5,347 nt of DNA. Source: Methanosarcinaceae archaeon (GTDB lineage: Archaea > Halobacteriota > Methanosarcinia > Methanosarcinales > Methanosarcinaceae). Of the stretch, positions 1-5,200 are shown in pieces. The stretch is taken from the NCBI GenBank assembly GCA_030596385.1, contig JAUVKD010000092.1, positions 1 to 5,347 of the forward strand, in the 5' to 3' direction. A model generated the notes under the pieces. That model did not search any database and had not been told where the DNA came from. It saw only the letters and a list, made by a program, of their open reading frames with translations. Numbering within the stretch: position 1 is the first letter of the stretch; each line of letters opens with the position of its first letter. A program made the translations under genes and the position numbers.

Positions 1-2
1 AT

Positions 3-110
3 CATGTCGATTTGGGAGATCGAAGTATGGTAACCGAGGTTCCAAGGAAGGTCAGGGATCTGGATGACATACTTGGGTTGGACATATTCCCTAAAGTGGT
101 ACGGAGTTAA
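3..110 (+). CDS. 3' end of an unrecognised protein-coding gene (partial)
   Basis: This is the only plus-strand frame that stays open from the window edge, and it ends at a TAA at 108-110; the other two plus frames hit stops at about 33 and 68. It encodes about 35 residues with a protein-like mix of charged and aliphatic residues, including the stretches VDLGDRSMVTEVP and DDILGLDIFPKVV. I do not recognise the family. The gene converges on the dockerin-protein gene, so the space between them should hold 3' ends of both transcripts. Confidence that it is coding is moderate, because the visible part is short. Confidence 0.5.
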   Translation, partial: HVDLGDRSMVTEVPRKVRDLDDILGLDIFPKVVRS

Positions 111-385
111 GGTTATAAAATATTCACATACTCATCGGTCGGACAAAGCGCAACATTTAAAATAACATTAGTGTGTAAAAAACGCTATGCTGCGTTGCTC
201 CACATTTATTCAATAAGTTAAAATGCCGATAAAGCGTCATCGTTCGTGCCAGTGATTTGGGAATGCGAAGCCTTCGGAGGATTGCTTCGGCGTCAAAAAT
301 CGCTAAATAAATACTTTAAATTTGGTGCATAATCATCTTTTGATTCACAAAATTAATCAATTACCCTTAGATTTGAAGAGGATAC
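111..385. other. Convergent intergenic region, no gene seen
   Basis: This stretch lies between the 3' ends of two converging genes. It has no convincing reading frame with a ribosome binding site. It holds a short hairpin next to an A-run at 177-196, listed separately. At 266-289 there is a 6-base inverted repeat, CGAAGC/GCTTCG, with a 12-base loop. The 3' half is strongly AT-rich. No tRNA-like or CRISPR-like pattern was seen. Confidence 0.5.
177..196 (-). terminator. Possible weak second terminator on the minus strand
   Basis: Read on the minus strand, a 5-bp stem AACGC/GCGTT with a 6-base loop is followed directly by a run of six T. It lies about 200 bases beyond the main terminator of the minus-strand surface-protein gene, so it may be a backup or chance structure. 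The stem is short, so confidence is low. Confidence 0.25.
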
Positions 386-411
386 AAAAAAAGCATCTTT
401 TAAGATGCTTT
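386..411 (-). terminator. Hairpin plus T-run terminator of the surface-protein gene
   Basis: On the minus strand the arms AAGCATCTT and AAGATGCTT form a perfect 9-bp stem (10 bp with the adjoining T/A pair) around a 2-base loop, and a run of seven T begins within the last bases of the 3' arm. The hairpin overlaps the TAA stop codon of the dockerin-protein gene at 410-412. Archaeal RNA polymerase terminates mainly at oligo-T tracts; the stem may help to define or protect the 3' end. Confidence 0.7.
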
Positions 412-2095
412 ATGGTGCTGCCTCCTTTCCTACCAGATACTTTGCAAGATAGAGTGCATCTGCCGAAGTTATTATTTCATCGCCTATGTCAGGGGATATA
501 TCACCTACAAATAATGAAGGCATTGATTCTTTACCTACAAGATACTTCGCAATGTATAGCACATCTGCAGAATTCAGATTACTATCCCGAACAACATCGC
601 CTCGCAAGAATACAGTCAATCCGATCACCGAAGTGTTTGTATTGTTTGCTTCATCTGTTGCAGTAACAACAAGTTCATGGGTCAGGTTAATACCATCGAT
701 AGCATTTGTCGTTACTGTCCAGATATCCGTGTCATCCATTCTCTCCATGACCCGGACATCTGAACCTCCGATCGATGAGAGATCAATAGTGACATTCATA
801 ACACCAGATCCACTATCAATCACAGTTGTATTCAATACCGTGACATTCGTACCCGGTGCCCTGGATCTGCCATTGTCATTCAGGATAACATCCGGAGTGG
901 CAATTGCATCTGTTATCACCGGCGGTTCACTGTCAGATACGCTGAATGTTCCATTGGTTATACTGTGTCCTATACTATCATAGCTGGTATAATTGGTCAA
1001 TTCCGAGGAACTTATGACCAGCGATGTTGAATCCGGGTATTCCCCCCTGGCATATAAGGTAACATGGGCAAAAACCACATCACCATTATACGATTCGTAT
1101 ACATCCCATGCTGTTATTTCCAATGAGCCTGCTGTGTTGTTGACATTCCAATCCTGGACAACAAGGGCATTTCCATCTCCTGAGGTTACAGTAGTTACAT
1201 GAACTACCAATGGATCAAATGTAACACTTACTTTACCTGAACCCAGGTCAGTTACATTATTAACCATTATTGATGTAAACGCATAGCTGTCTGGCGCTGC
1301 TGTAACATCTTCAACCAGTACAACCGGAAGTGTGGTAGTTGGTATTGTTGCTGTGGTAAAATTATATTCACTGCTCTCATTTGCATTACCGCTGGCATCA
1401 GTGCTGTTAACTACAAAGTAATAGGTGGTTTGTGCACTTAATCCGCTCAGTGAAATACTGTGTGAACTGACTAGTGCAGTATCGTATTCCACGTTTTTGT
1501 AGTCACCGGACGTTGTACCATATCTGACAACACTATTACTGTCTTTGTTAGTATCCCAGGAAATAATTGCTGAATCGTTTATCAGATCATTGATTATTAT
1601 ATCACTGATGAACGGTGGCGTTTTGTCGTAATAGTATTCGTTGGAGATATAGGGGTAAGCTATAGTAAAACCGCTGTAGACACTAGGTTCATACTCATCA
1701 ATCATGAAAATCGTATAATGGATATTTATTGGTATTGTACCACCAGCCCACGCATCAGTTGGTTTCAATGTCCATTCAAATGTATGTGTTTCATTCGTTT
1801 CAAAAACATGTGATGTGAGCCGATCAATATCTGCTGGCCCATCAATAAATTCGAAATGTGTTTTGTCAATTACGGTAAGTTCAATATACAATTTACTCTC
1901 TTGGTACAAAGTTACATCCACCCGAACTGAAAACGGTTCATCAATTTTCAAAGTTGGTTTTGCAACTTCTGAGCCTGGTAAAAGTCTATCGTTGAAATAT
2001 AAATCCATTTCACCATAGGGACTTTTTGCAACAGCAATGCCTGAAAATAATATTAAATTCATTGTCAATACAAGAAATATCCATCTTAATTTCAT
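410..2095 (-). CDS. Secreted sarcinarray-like / FN3 / cohesin-like / dockerin surface protein
   Basis: Predicted 561-residue secreted protein. Residues 1-23 are a signal peptide (MKLR, hydrophobic core, then AVA before the cut). Residues 24 to about 150 begin SPYGEMDLYFND and resemble the N-terminal domain of Methanosarcina 'sarcinarray' proteins (from memory). Residues 159-248 look like a fibronectin type III domain (SWDTNKDSNSVVRYG, LSAQTTYYFVV). A Thr/Pro linker (249-257) leads to a cohesin-like beta domain (258-386), then an Ig-like domain (390-496). The last 60 residues are a dockerin with two repeats ending AKYLVGKE. There are about a dozen N-X-S/T sequons and no C-terminal membrane anchor, so attachment is probably through cohesin-dockerin contacts. 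ATG at 2095 is preferred over GTG at 2113 because GGAGG lies 11 bases upstream of the ATG and overlaps the GTG. The binding partner and cell role are not visible. Domain order is clear; the sarcinarray label is less sure. Confidence 0.88.
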   Translation of the reverse strand: MKLRWIFLVLTMNLILFSGIAVAKSPYGEMDLYFNDRLLPGSEVAKPTLKIDEPFSVRVDVTLYQESKLYIELTVIDKTHFEFIDGPADIDRLTSHVFETNETHTFEWTLKPTDAWAGGTIPINIHYTIFMIDEYEPSVYSGFTIAYPYISNEYYYDKTPPFISDIIINDLINDSAIISWDTNKDSNSVVRYGTTSGDYKNVEYDTALVSSHSISLSGLSAQTTYYFVVNSTDASGNANESSEYNFTTATIPTTTLPVVLVEDVTAAPDSYAFTSIMVNNVTDLGSGKVSVTFDPLVVHVTTVTSGDGNALVVQDWNVNNTAGSLEITAWDVYESYNGDVVFAHVTLYARGEYPDSTSLVISSSELTNYTSYDSIGHSITNGTFSVSDSEPPVITDAIATPDVILNDNGRSRAPGTNVTVLNTTVIDSGSGVMNVTIDLSSIGGSDVRVMERMDDTDIWTVTTNAIDGINLTHELVVTATDEANNTNTSVIGLTVFLRGDVVRDSNLNSADVLYIAKYLVGKESMPSLFVGDISPDIGDEIITSADALYLAKYLVGKEAAP

Positions 2096-2106
2096 TTTAA
2101 ATCTAT

Positions 2107-2111
2107 CCTCC
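2107..2111 (-). promoter_or_regulatory. Ribosome binding site deciding the start of the surface-protein gene
   Basis: GGAGG on the minus strand, 11 bases before the ATG at 2095. It lies immediately after the in-frame GTG at 2113, which therefore cannot use it. This makes the shorter form the likely product, and its N-terminus then fits a normal signal peptide. Confidence 0.65.
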
Positions 2112-2272
2112 ACATCCTTCTAATAGAGCCTCGTATCTTTCGGGTGTTTTGTTCATACCGCTACCGTTAATTTTATCGCCAAAACCTTTTGATCAAAAAC
2201 CTACAATTATAGTAGCATGTACATTAAATTTGATAACATATGCTTGTTTTCATCCATATTCAAAATAATTAT

Positions 2273-2292
2273 ACCACATGCTCTTATGTGGT
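2273..2292. repeat. Inverted repeat, 7-bp arms
   Basis: ACCACAT (2273-2279) and ATGTGGT (2286-2292) are perfect complements around a 6-base loop. A weaker hairpin with a 2-base bulge, GTTG..CAAC (2291-2310), follows and runs into TTTT. The pair could be an operator or a structured RNA. Its role is unknown. Confidence 0.45.
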
Positions 2293-2355
2293 TGAGTGTG
2301 CCAACACAACTTTTAACTTCCCATTTCAAAAACCAATACATACCTACACTGTGGA

Positions 2356-2398
2356 CGGCACTGTTTTTATTGCATAACTGAATTATGCAATAGTGCCG
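2356..2398. repeat. Long imperfect hairpin, 7 + 9 bp arms with one-sided bulge
   Basis: The inner stem is ATTGCATAA (2369-2377) with TTATGCAAT (2383-2391) around the loop CTGAA. The outer stem is CGGCACT (2356-2362) with AGTGCCG (2392-2398). All 16 pairs are perfect, and the only irregularity is a 6-base GTTTTT bulge on the 5' side. It lies about 140-185 bases before the thioredoxin start. It could be a dyad operator for a dimeric regulator or a structured RNA element; the sequence alone does not decide. An AT-rich 43-base window seldom gives 16 nested pairs by chance. Confidence 0.7.
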
Positions 2399-2416
2399 GT
2401 TCAGCACATATTTATG

Positions 2417-2424
2417 TAATATAA
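2417..2424 (+). promoter_or_regulatory. Possible TATA box for the thioredoxin-FTR operon
   Basis: TAATATAA lies in an AT-rich stretch just after the long hairpin. An archaeal start site about 25 bases downstream would give a leader of roughly 90 bases before the thioredoxin ATG, and that leader would include the arm repeat at 2470-2480. No clear BRE is visible, so this is only a candidate. Confidence 0.3.
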
Positions 2425-2469
2425 TGCACATATCCACTGCATTGACGTTAACACCTATAGGTTCGCAAG

Positions 2470-2480
2470 TTGCATAACTG
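2470..2480. repeat. Second copy of the hairpin arm TTGCATAACTG
   Basis: The 11-base sequence TTGCATAACTG occurs at 2370-2380 inside the hairpin and again here, exactly 100 bases later. The first eight bases are complementary to TTATGCAA at 2383-2390, so this copy could pair with the hairpin's 3' arm in place of the local partner, or act as an extra half-site for a DNA-binding protein. Confidence 0.55.
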
Positions 2481-2540
2481 TTTATCCAAATTATCGCTTG
2501 CATACAACAAACCATTTAATCCGAAAATCGAGGTATTTCA

Positions 2541-2990
2541 ATGGCACCGGGAAACATCATCAATAATATTAGCCAATTGTTCATCAAAAAACCAACAAAG
2601 ATCGGCATAATGGAAATTGGTGATGAAAAACCCGAAATTGAAACCATTAGTAGCAATCTCTACAAAGTAAACACAGCCGGATTTATTGAGATAATAAGTT
2701 CGGATATGCCAGTTATTGTTAATTGCTATGCAGAATGGTGTGGTCCTTGTAGAATGATTAACCCGATATTTGCAAAACTTGCTGCAGAGTACAATAGCAG
2801 GGTCATGTTCATCAAAATTGATCTTGACACAAACCCAACAATTACCAGACACTTTAAAATAACAGGAGTACCAACTCTAATATTGATCAGGAATGGGATG
2901 AAAATTAGGTCCATCATAGGATATTCAGGGGAAAAAAAGATACGGCGTGCTGTAAATAAAATGCTGGAAATGGAAATTGATCTGATATAA
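2541..2990 (+). CDS. Thioredoxin with N-terminal extension
   Basis: A 149-residue thioredoxin-fold protein, about 40 residues longer than a minimal thioredoxin. The extra part is at the N-terminus (residues 1 to about 40), is not a clear signal peptide, and has a modest hydrophobic character (NIINNISQLFI). The active site is W66-C67-G68-P69-C70 and the cis-proline is P111 in GVPT. The buried Asp that precedes the active site in E. coli thioredoxin (VDFWAEWC) is Asn61 here (VNCYAEWC), with an extra Cys62. The ATG is supported by GAGGT 6 bases upstream. The FTR gene follows after 18 bases with its own GGAG, so this thioredoxin is probably the partner reduced by that enzyme. It should act as a cytosolic disulfide reductant. 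The family is certain; its targets are unknown. Confidence 0.93.
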   Translation: MAPGNIINNISQLFIKKPTKIGIMEIGDEKPEIETISSNLYKVNTAGFIEIISSDMPVIVNCYAEWCGPCRMINPIFAKLAAEYNSRVMFIKIDLDTNPTITRHFKITGVPTLILIRNGMKIRSIIGYSGEKKIRRAVNKMLEMEIDLI

Positions 2991-3008
2991 TCATTCGGAG
3001 TATAAAAT

Positions 3009-3287
3009 ATGAGTGAACATGACGAACTGAAAGAACAAATATATGCATGGACTGCCAGATACGCACAAAATAAAGGGTATAAACTGAATCCTGATAAAAA
3101 GATATTAGATATTGTCATAGAAGGACTCGTAAATAATAAGGAAAAACACGGCAAGCAATACTGTCCATGCCGGATTGTTACTGATGATAAAGAACAGGAT
3201 AAGAAAATCATCTGCCCATGCATATACCATAAAACCGAGATCGAAAAAAATGGTATGTGTCATTGTGAACTGTTTTTCGAGGATTGA
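3009..3287 (+). CDS. Ferredoxin:thioredoxin (disulfide) reductase catalytic subunit
   Basis: A 92-residue protein with the full signature of the FTR catalytic chain: C52-P-C54, C69-P-C71 and C84-H-C86. By comparison with the cyanobacterial enzyme, C52, C69, C71 and C84 should hold the [4Fe-4S] cluster, and C54 with C86 should form the redox-active disulfide next to it. The spacings are 14 and 12 residues, against 16 and 8 in plant and cyanobacterial FTR. No variable (alpha) subunit is next to it, as expected for archaeal versions, which work without one. The enzyme takes single electrons from ferredoxin and reduces a disulfide in a thioredoxin, here most likely the one encoded 18 bases upstream. 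The start has GGAG 8 bases before the ATG. Family assignment is strong; the partner is inferred from the operon. Confidence 0.93.
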   Translation: MSEHDELKEQIYAWTARYAQNKGYKLNPDKKILDIVIEGLVNNKEKHGKQYCPCRIVTDDKEQDKKIICPCIYHKTEIEKNGMCHCELFFED

Positions 3288-3301
3288 GCACATACAACAC
3301 A

Positions 3302-3309
3302 CATATAAA
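3302..3309 (+). promoter_or_regulatory. Possible TATA box for the Fwd gene set
   Basis: CATATAAA lies in the 90-base gap between the FTR gene and the FwdG-like gene. A start about 25 bases downstream gives a leader near 45-50 bases. The same octamer occurs at 3849-3856 before fwdB. A second AT-rich spot at 3346-3358 is an alternative. Whether the Fwd genes are transcribed separately from thioredoxin-FTR is open. Confidence 0.35.
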
Positions 3310-3377
3310 CATACAATAAGAACAGGCAAAAAACTGTTTGGAACGAATAAATACTATACATAATATGAGTGAAAACA

Positions 3378-3836
3378 ATGGCAAACGCAATGGAAATATA
3401 CCAGCTTCTTCCAAAAACCAATTGCAAAGAATGTGGAAAAGCAACCTGTATGGCATTTGCCGTTTCGCTTTTATCCCGCGAACTTACAGTTAATGATTGT
3501 CCACCTCTCAAAAAAGACGATTTCAAAGCAAACTATGAAAAATTGTCAGATATGATCACACCTGTTGAAGGGGCTGCAGAAACAGGAATGATCGTACATG
3601 AAGACAAATGTTTCGGGTGTGGCAATTGTGTTGTGGCGTGTCCTGTAAATGTTGCAGACGATCCCCATGGCACAGGTATAGGACGGGCACCAACAAGCGA
3701 CAAAGTGATACTGCGCGTTGAAGATGGGATTGTAAGAACTTCAAATGTGCACGAATGTCGCCGTTTTGGGAAAGATAAGATACTTTGTAACGGATGCATC
3801 GTGACATGCCCAACAGAAGCGATCGAGTTTATATGA
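3378..3836 (+). CDS. fwdG: FwdG-like polyferredoxin with CFeSP-type and 2[4Fe-4S] domains
   Basis: A 152-residue soluble iron-sulfur protein. Residues 16-41 (C16-x2-C19-x4-C24-x16-C41) match the 4Fe-4S domain shared with RnfB and the corrinoid iron-sulfur protein (Pfam 'FeS' type). The second half is a bacterial-type ferredoxin region: C78-x2-C81-x2-C84-x3-C88-P and C127-x9-C137-x2-C140-x3-C144-P. Three cubane clusters are therefore predicted. Position just before fwdB and the overall design fit the small electron-transfer subunit called FwdG in Methanosarcina-type gene sets; the name rests on context and memory. It would carry electrons between the catalytic FwdB/D unit and ferredoxin or another carrier. 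An in-frame GTG at 3369 is possible, but ATG at 3378 is preferred because GTGA (3369-3372) lies 5 bases before it as a ribosome binding site. Confidence 0.8.
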   Translation: MANAMEIYQLLPKTNCKECGKATCMAFAVSLLSRELTVNDCPPLKKDDFKANYEKLSDMITPVEGAAETGMIVHEDKCFGCGNCVVACPVNVADDPHGTGIGRAPTSDKVILRVEDGIVRTSNVHECRRFGKDKILCNGCIVTCPTEAIEFI

Positions 3837-3848
3837 TGTATTTGAATT

Positions 3849-3856
3849 CATATAAA
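3849..3856 (+). promoter_or_regulatory. Possible internal TATA box before fwdB
   Basis: CATATAAA in the 74-base gap between fwdG and fwdB, identical to the octamer at 3302-3309. The expected start near 3878 would leave a 30-45 base leader. The gap is unusually large for genes of one complex, which makes an internal promoter reasonable. Confidence 0.3.
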
Positions 3857-3910
3857 ATTACATAAAGTGGTATATGGTTGTATGAACCTGCCTACATAAA
3901 ACGTTAATAA

Positions 3911-5200
3911 ATGGTGATCCTGTTGAACGAAAACTACCACGTATGCACCGGATGCGCATTGCTCTGTGATGATATTGAAGTTGTAATAGACGGCAGCAGG
4001 ATAATTGAAGTTAAAACGGCTTGTCGGAAAGGTGTTGCGCGTATGAAAGGATGCAGCAAGCCGATGTCGCCTACAGTTGACGGACAGGAAATCGATATCA
4101 ATAGCGCAATTGCCACGGCGGCAGACATATTAAGAAATGCAAGAACGCCCCTGGTATTCGGACTTGGAAACTCAACCGACATGGCGCAAAAAAAGGCGAT
4201 AGAACTTGCAAAGCGTCTTGGTGCAGTGATAGACGACACATCATCATTTTGCCAGGGTCCCATACTTGAAGCCATATTCAATGAAAAGATCAGGTCCACT
4301 ACATTAGAAGATGTTCGCAATAAGGCAGATGTGATAGTCTACTGGGGCGCAGATCCTTCAAATTCACATCCGCGCCATTTATCAAAGTTTTCGTATTTTC
4401 CACGTGGGCTGGAGCGCCAGCGCGGTTGGGAAGAAGATCGCACCATGGTTACCATAGATATCCGAAAATCACATACAGCAAAGATTAGCGGGGATAAGTT
4501 TTACCAGATCCCATTGCAGGGTGATGCAGAATTCATAGATGCACTCATTGATGCGCTATCCGGTAAAGTTCCGAAAGTCTCTTTTGATTATGATACCAAA
4601 CGGATACTTGAACTTGCAAATATCCTGAAAAAAGCCAGGTTCGGCATCATATTTGTGGGTCTTGGTCTTGTGTACTCTATCGGTAATATAGACCCTGTGG
4701 TGAAGTTAATGGATAAATTGAACAAAATATCAGACTTTTATCTCATTCCAATGGTGGGTCACTACAATATGAGAGGATTCAACCAAAACCTGTTCAATGA
4801 AACCGGATACCTCAACCGTGTCAGATTCGAAAAAGGAGACAGCAACAATGTTCGGCACGGCGTGGAGTTTTCAATCGTTGAATCATTGAACAATAAAACC
4901 ATAGATGCCGCACTAATAATTGGCTCTGATCCGCTTTCAAGCCTGCCGCGTGTTGTTGTGGAACATTTGCTAAACATACCGGTCATTACGATTGATCCCT
5001 GTGAAACATTTACATCCGGAAATATCAAGTCAAAGTCAAAGTTAGGTACAAATTTAACGATACCGTCTGCTCTTAGCGGTGTTGAGTGCGGTGGAAGTGC
5101 GATTCGAATGGATGGTGTGGAAGTGGTGTTTGAGCCCATAATCGAAACAGATTACCCAACGGATGAAGAGATACTCACCCGCATTATTGAGGCATTATAA
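3911..5200 (+). CDS. fwdB: Formylmethanofuran dehydrogenase subunit B-like protein (divergent)
   Basis: A 429-residue protein, the usual FwdB/FmdB length (about 430). FwdB carries a [4Fe-4S] cluster and the W- or Mo-pterin site where CO2 and formate are interconverted before transfer to methanofuran. C12-x2-C15-x3-C19 and C38 should hold the cluster. The metal cysteine is C114 in TSSFCQGP (Cys, not selenocysteine). The conserved WGADP..HPRH block is at 145-156 and the C-terminal RMDG at 399-402. Odd points: the His expected after the metal Cys is Gln115, and the expected M-R-G-H-Y-N motif reads MVGHYN (281-286), with an Arg appearing at 288 where relatives usually have a small residue. IDPHET reads IDPCET (362-366), followed by a Lys/Ser-rich insertion. 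Start may be TTG at 3923. It overlaps fwdD by one base. Family is certain; normal activity is doubtful. Confidence 0.88.
   Translation: MVILLNENYHVCTGCALLCDDIEVVIDGSRIIEVKTACRKGVARMKGCSKPMSPTVDGQEIDINSAIATAADILRNARTPLVFGLGNSTDMAQKKAIELAKRLGAVIDDTSSFCQGPILEAIFNEKIRSTTLEDVRNKADVIVYWGADPSNSHPRHLSKFSYFPRGLERQRGWEEDRTMVTIDIRKSHTAKISGDKFYQIPLQGDAEFIDALIDALSGKVPKVSFDYDTKRILELANILKKARFGIIFVGLGLVYSIGNIDPVVKLMDKLNKISDFYLIPMVGHYNMRGFNQNLFNETGYLNRVRFEKGDSNNVRHGVEFSIVESLNNKTIDAALIIGSDPLSSLPRVVVEHLLNIPVITIDPCETFTSGNIKSKSKLGTNLTIPSALSGVECGGSAIRMDGVEVVFEPIIETDYPTDEEILTRIIEAL
3913..3919 (+). promoter_or_regulatory. Ribosome binding site GGTGATC inside the annotated 5' end of fwdB
   Basis: GGTGATC matches the 3' part of the archaeal AGGAGGTGATC complement of 16S rRNA. 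It overlaps the ATG at 3911 and sits 3 bases before an in-frame TTG at 3923, which is the normal aligned distance for this register. No ribosome binding site precedes the ATG at 3911. A TTG start would give a protein beginning MNENYHVCTGC, close to the usual FwdB N-terminus. Confidence 0.5.

Larger units (their letters stand above)
2114..2540. other. Divergent intergenic region with several inverted repeats
   Basis: This 427-base region separates the minus-strand surface-protein gene from the plus-strand thioredoxin gene and must hold the promoters of both. It contains a 7-bp hairpin (2273-2292), a large two-part hairpin (2356-2398), a repeat of one arm (2470-2480), an 8-base direct repeat GCACATAT at 2404-2411 and 2426-2433, and a TATA-like element at 2417-2424. 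For the minus-strand gene the AT-rich spots around 2166-2176 and 2204-2213 could serve as TATA boxes, but neither is convincing. No credible gene was found in it. Confidence 0.6.

Noticed and set aside
266..289. CGAAGC/GCTTCG inverted repeat as a terminator of the upstream gene
   Set aside because: It is about 155 bases past the stop codon, has a 12-base loop, and no T-run follows on the plus strand.
322..1202. Plus-strand reading frames of 69 to 165 residues
   Set aside because: They lie mostly opposite the dockerin-protein gene, whose domains are recognisable; the frames have no ribosome binding sites or known motifs.
2356..2480. Repeated elements as a CRISPR array or insertion-sequence end
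   Set aside because: There are only two copies of an 11-base unit, no regular spacers, no transposase and no target-site duplication.
2207..2515. Minus-strand 102-residue reading frame in the divergent intergenic region
   Set aside because: It has a Cys/Met/Ile-rich random-looking composition, lacks a good ribosome binding site and runs through the large hairpin, so it is more likely chance.
3369..3377. GTG at 3369 as the start of the FwdG-like gene
   Set aside because: The GTGA at this place is better explained as the ribosome binding site of the ATG at 3378, and no SD precedes the GTG.
2538..3526. Minus-strand frames opposite thioredoxin, FTR and FwdG
   Set aside because: Each is a shadow of a well-supported plus-strand gene with clear motifs.
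4246..4260. Possible selenocysteine or frameshift at the FwdB metal site
   Set aside because: The codon is TGC (Cys), not TGA, and the frame is continuous through the whole gene, so neither is needed.
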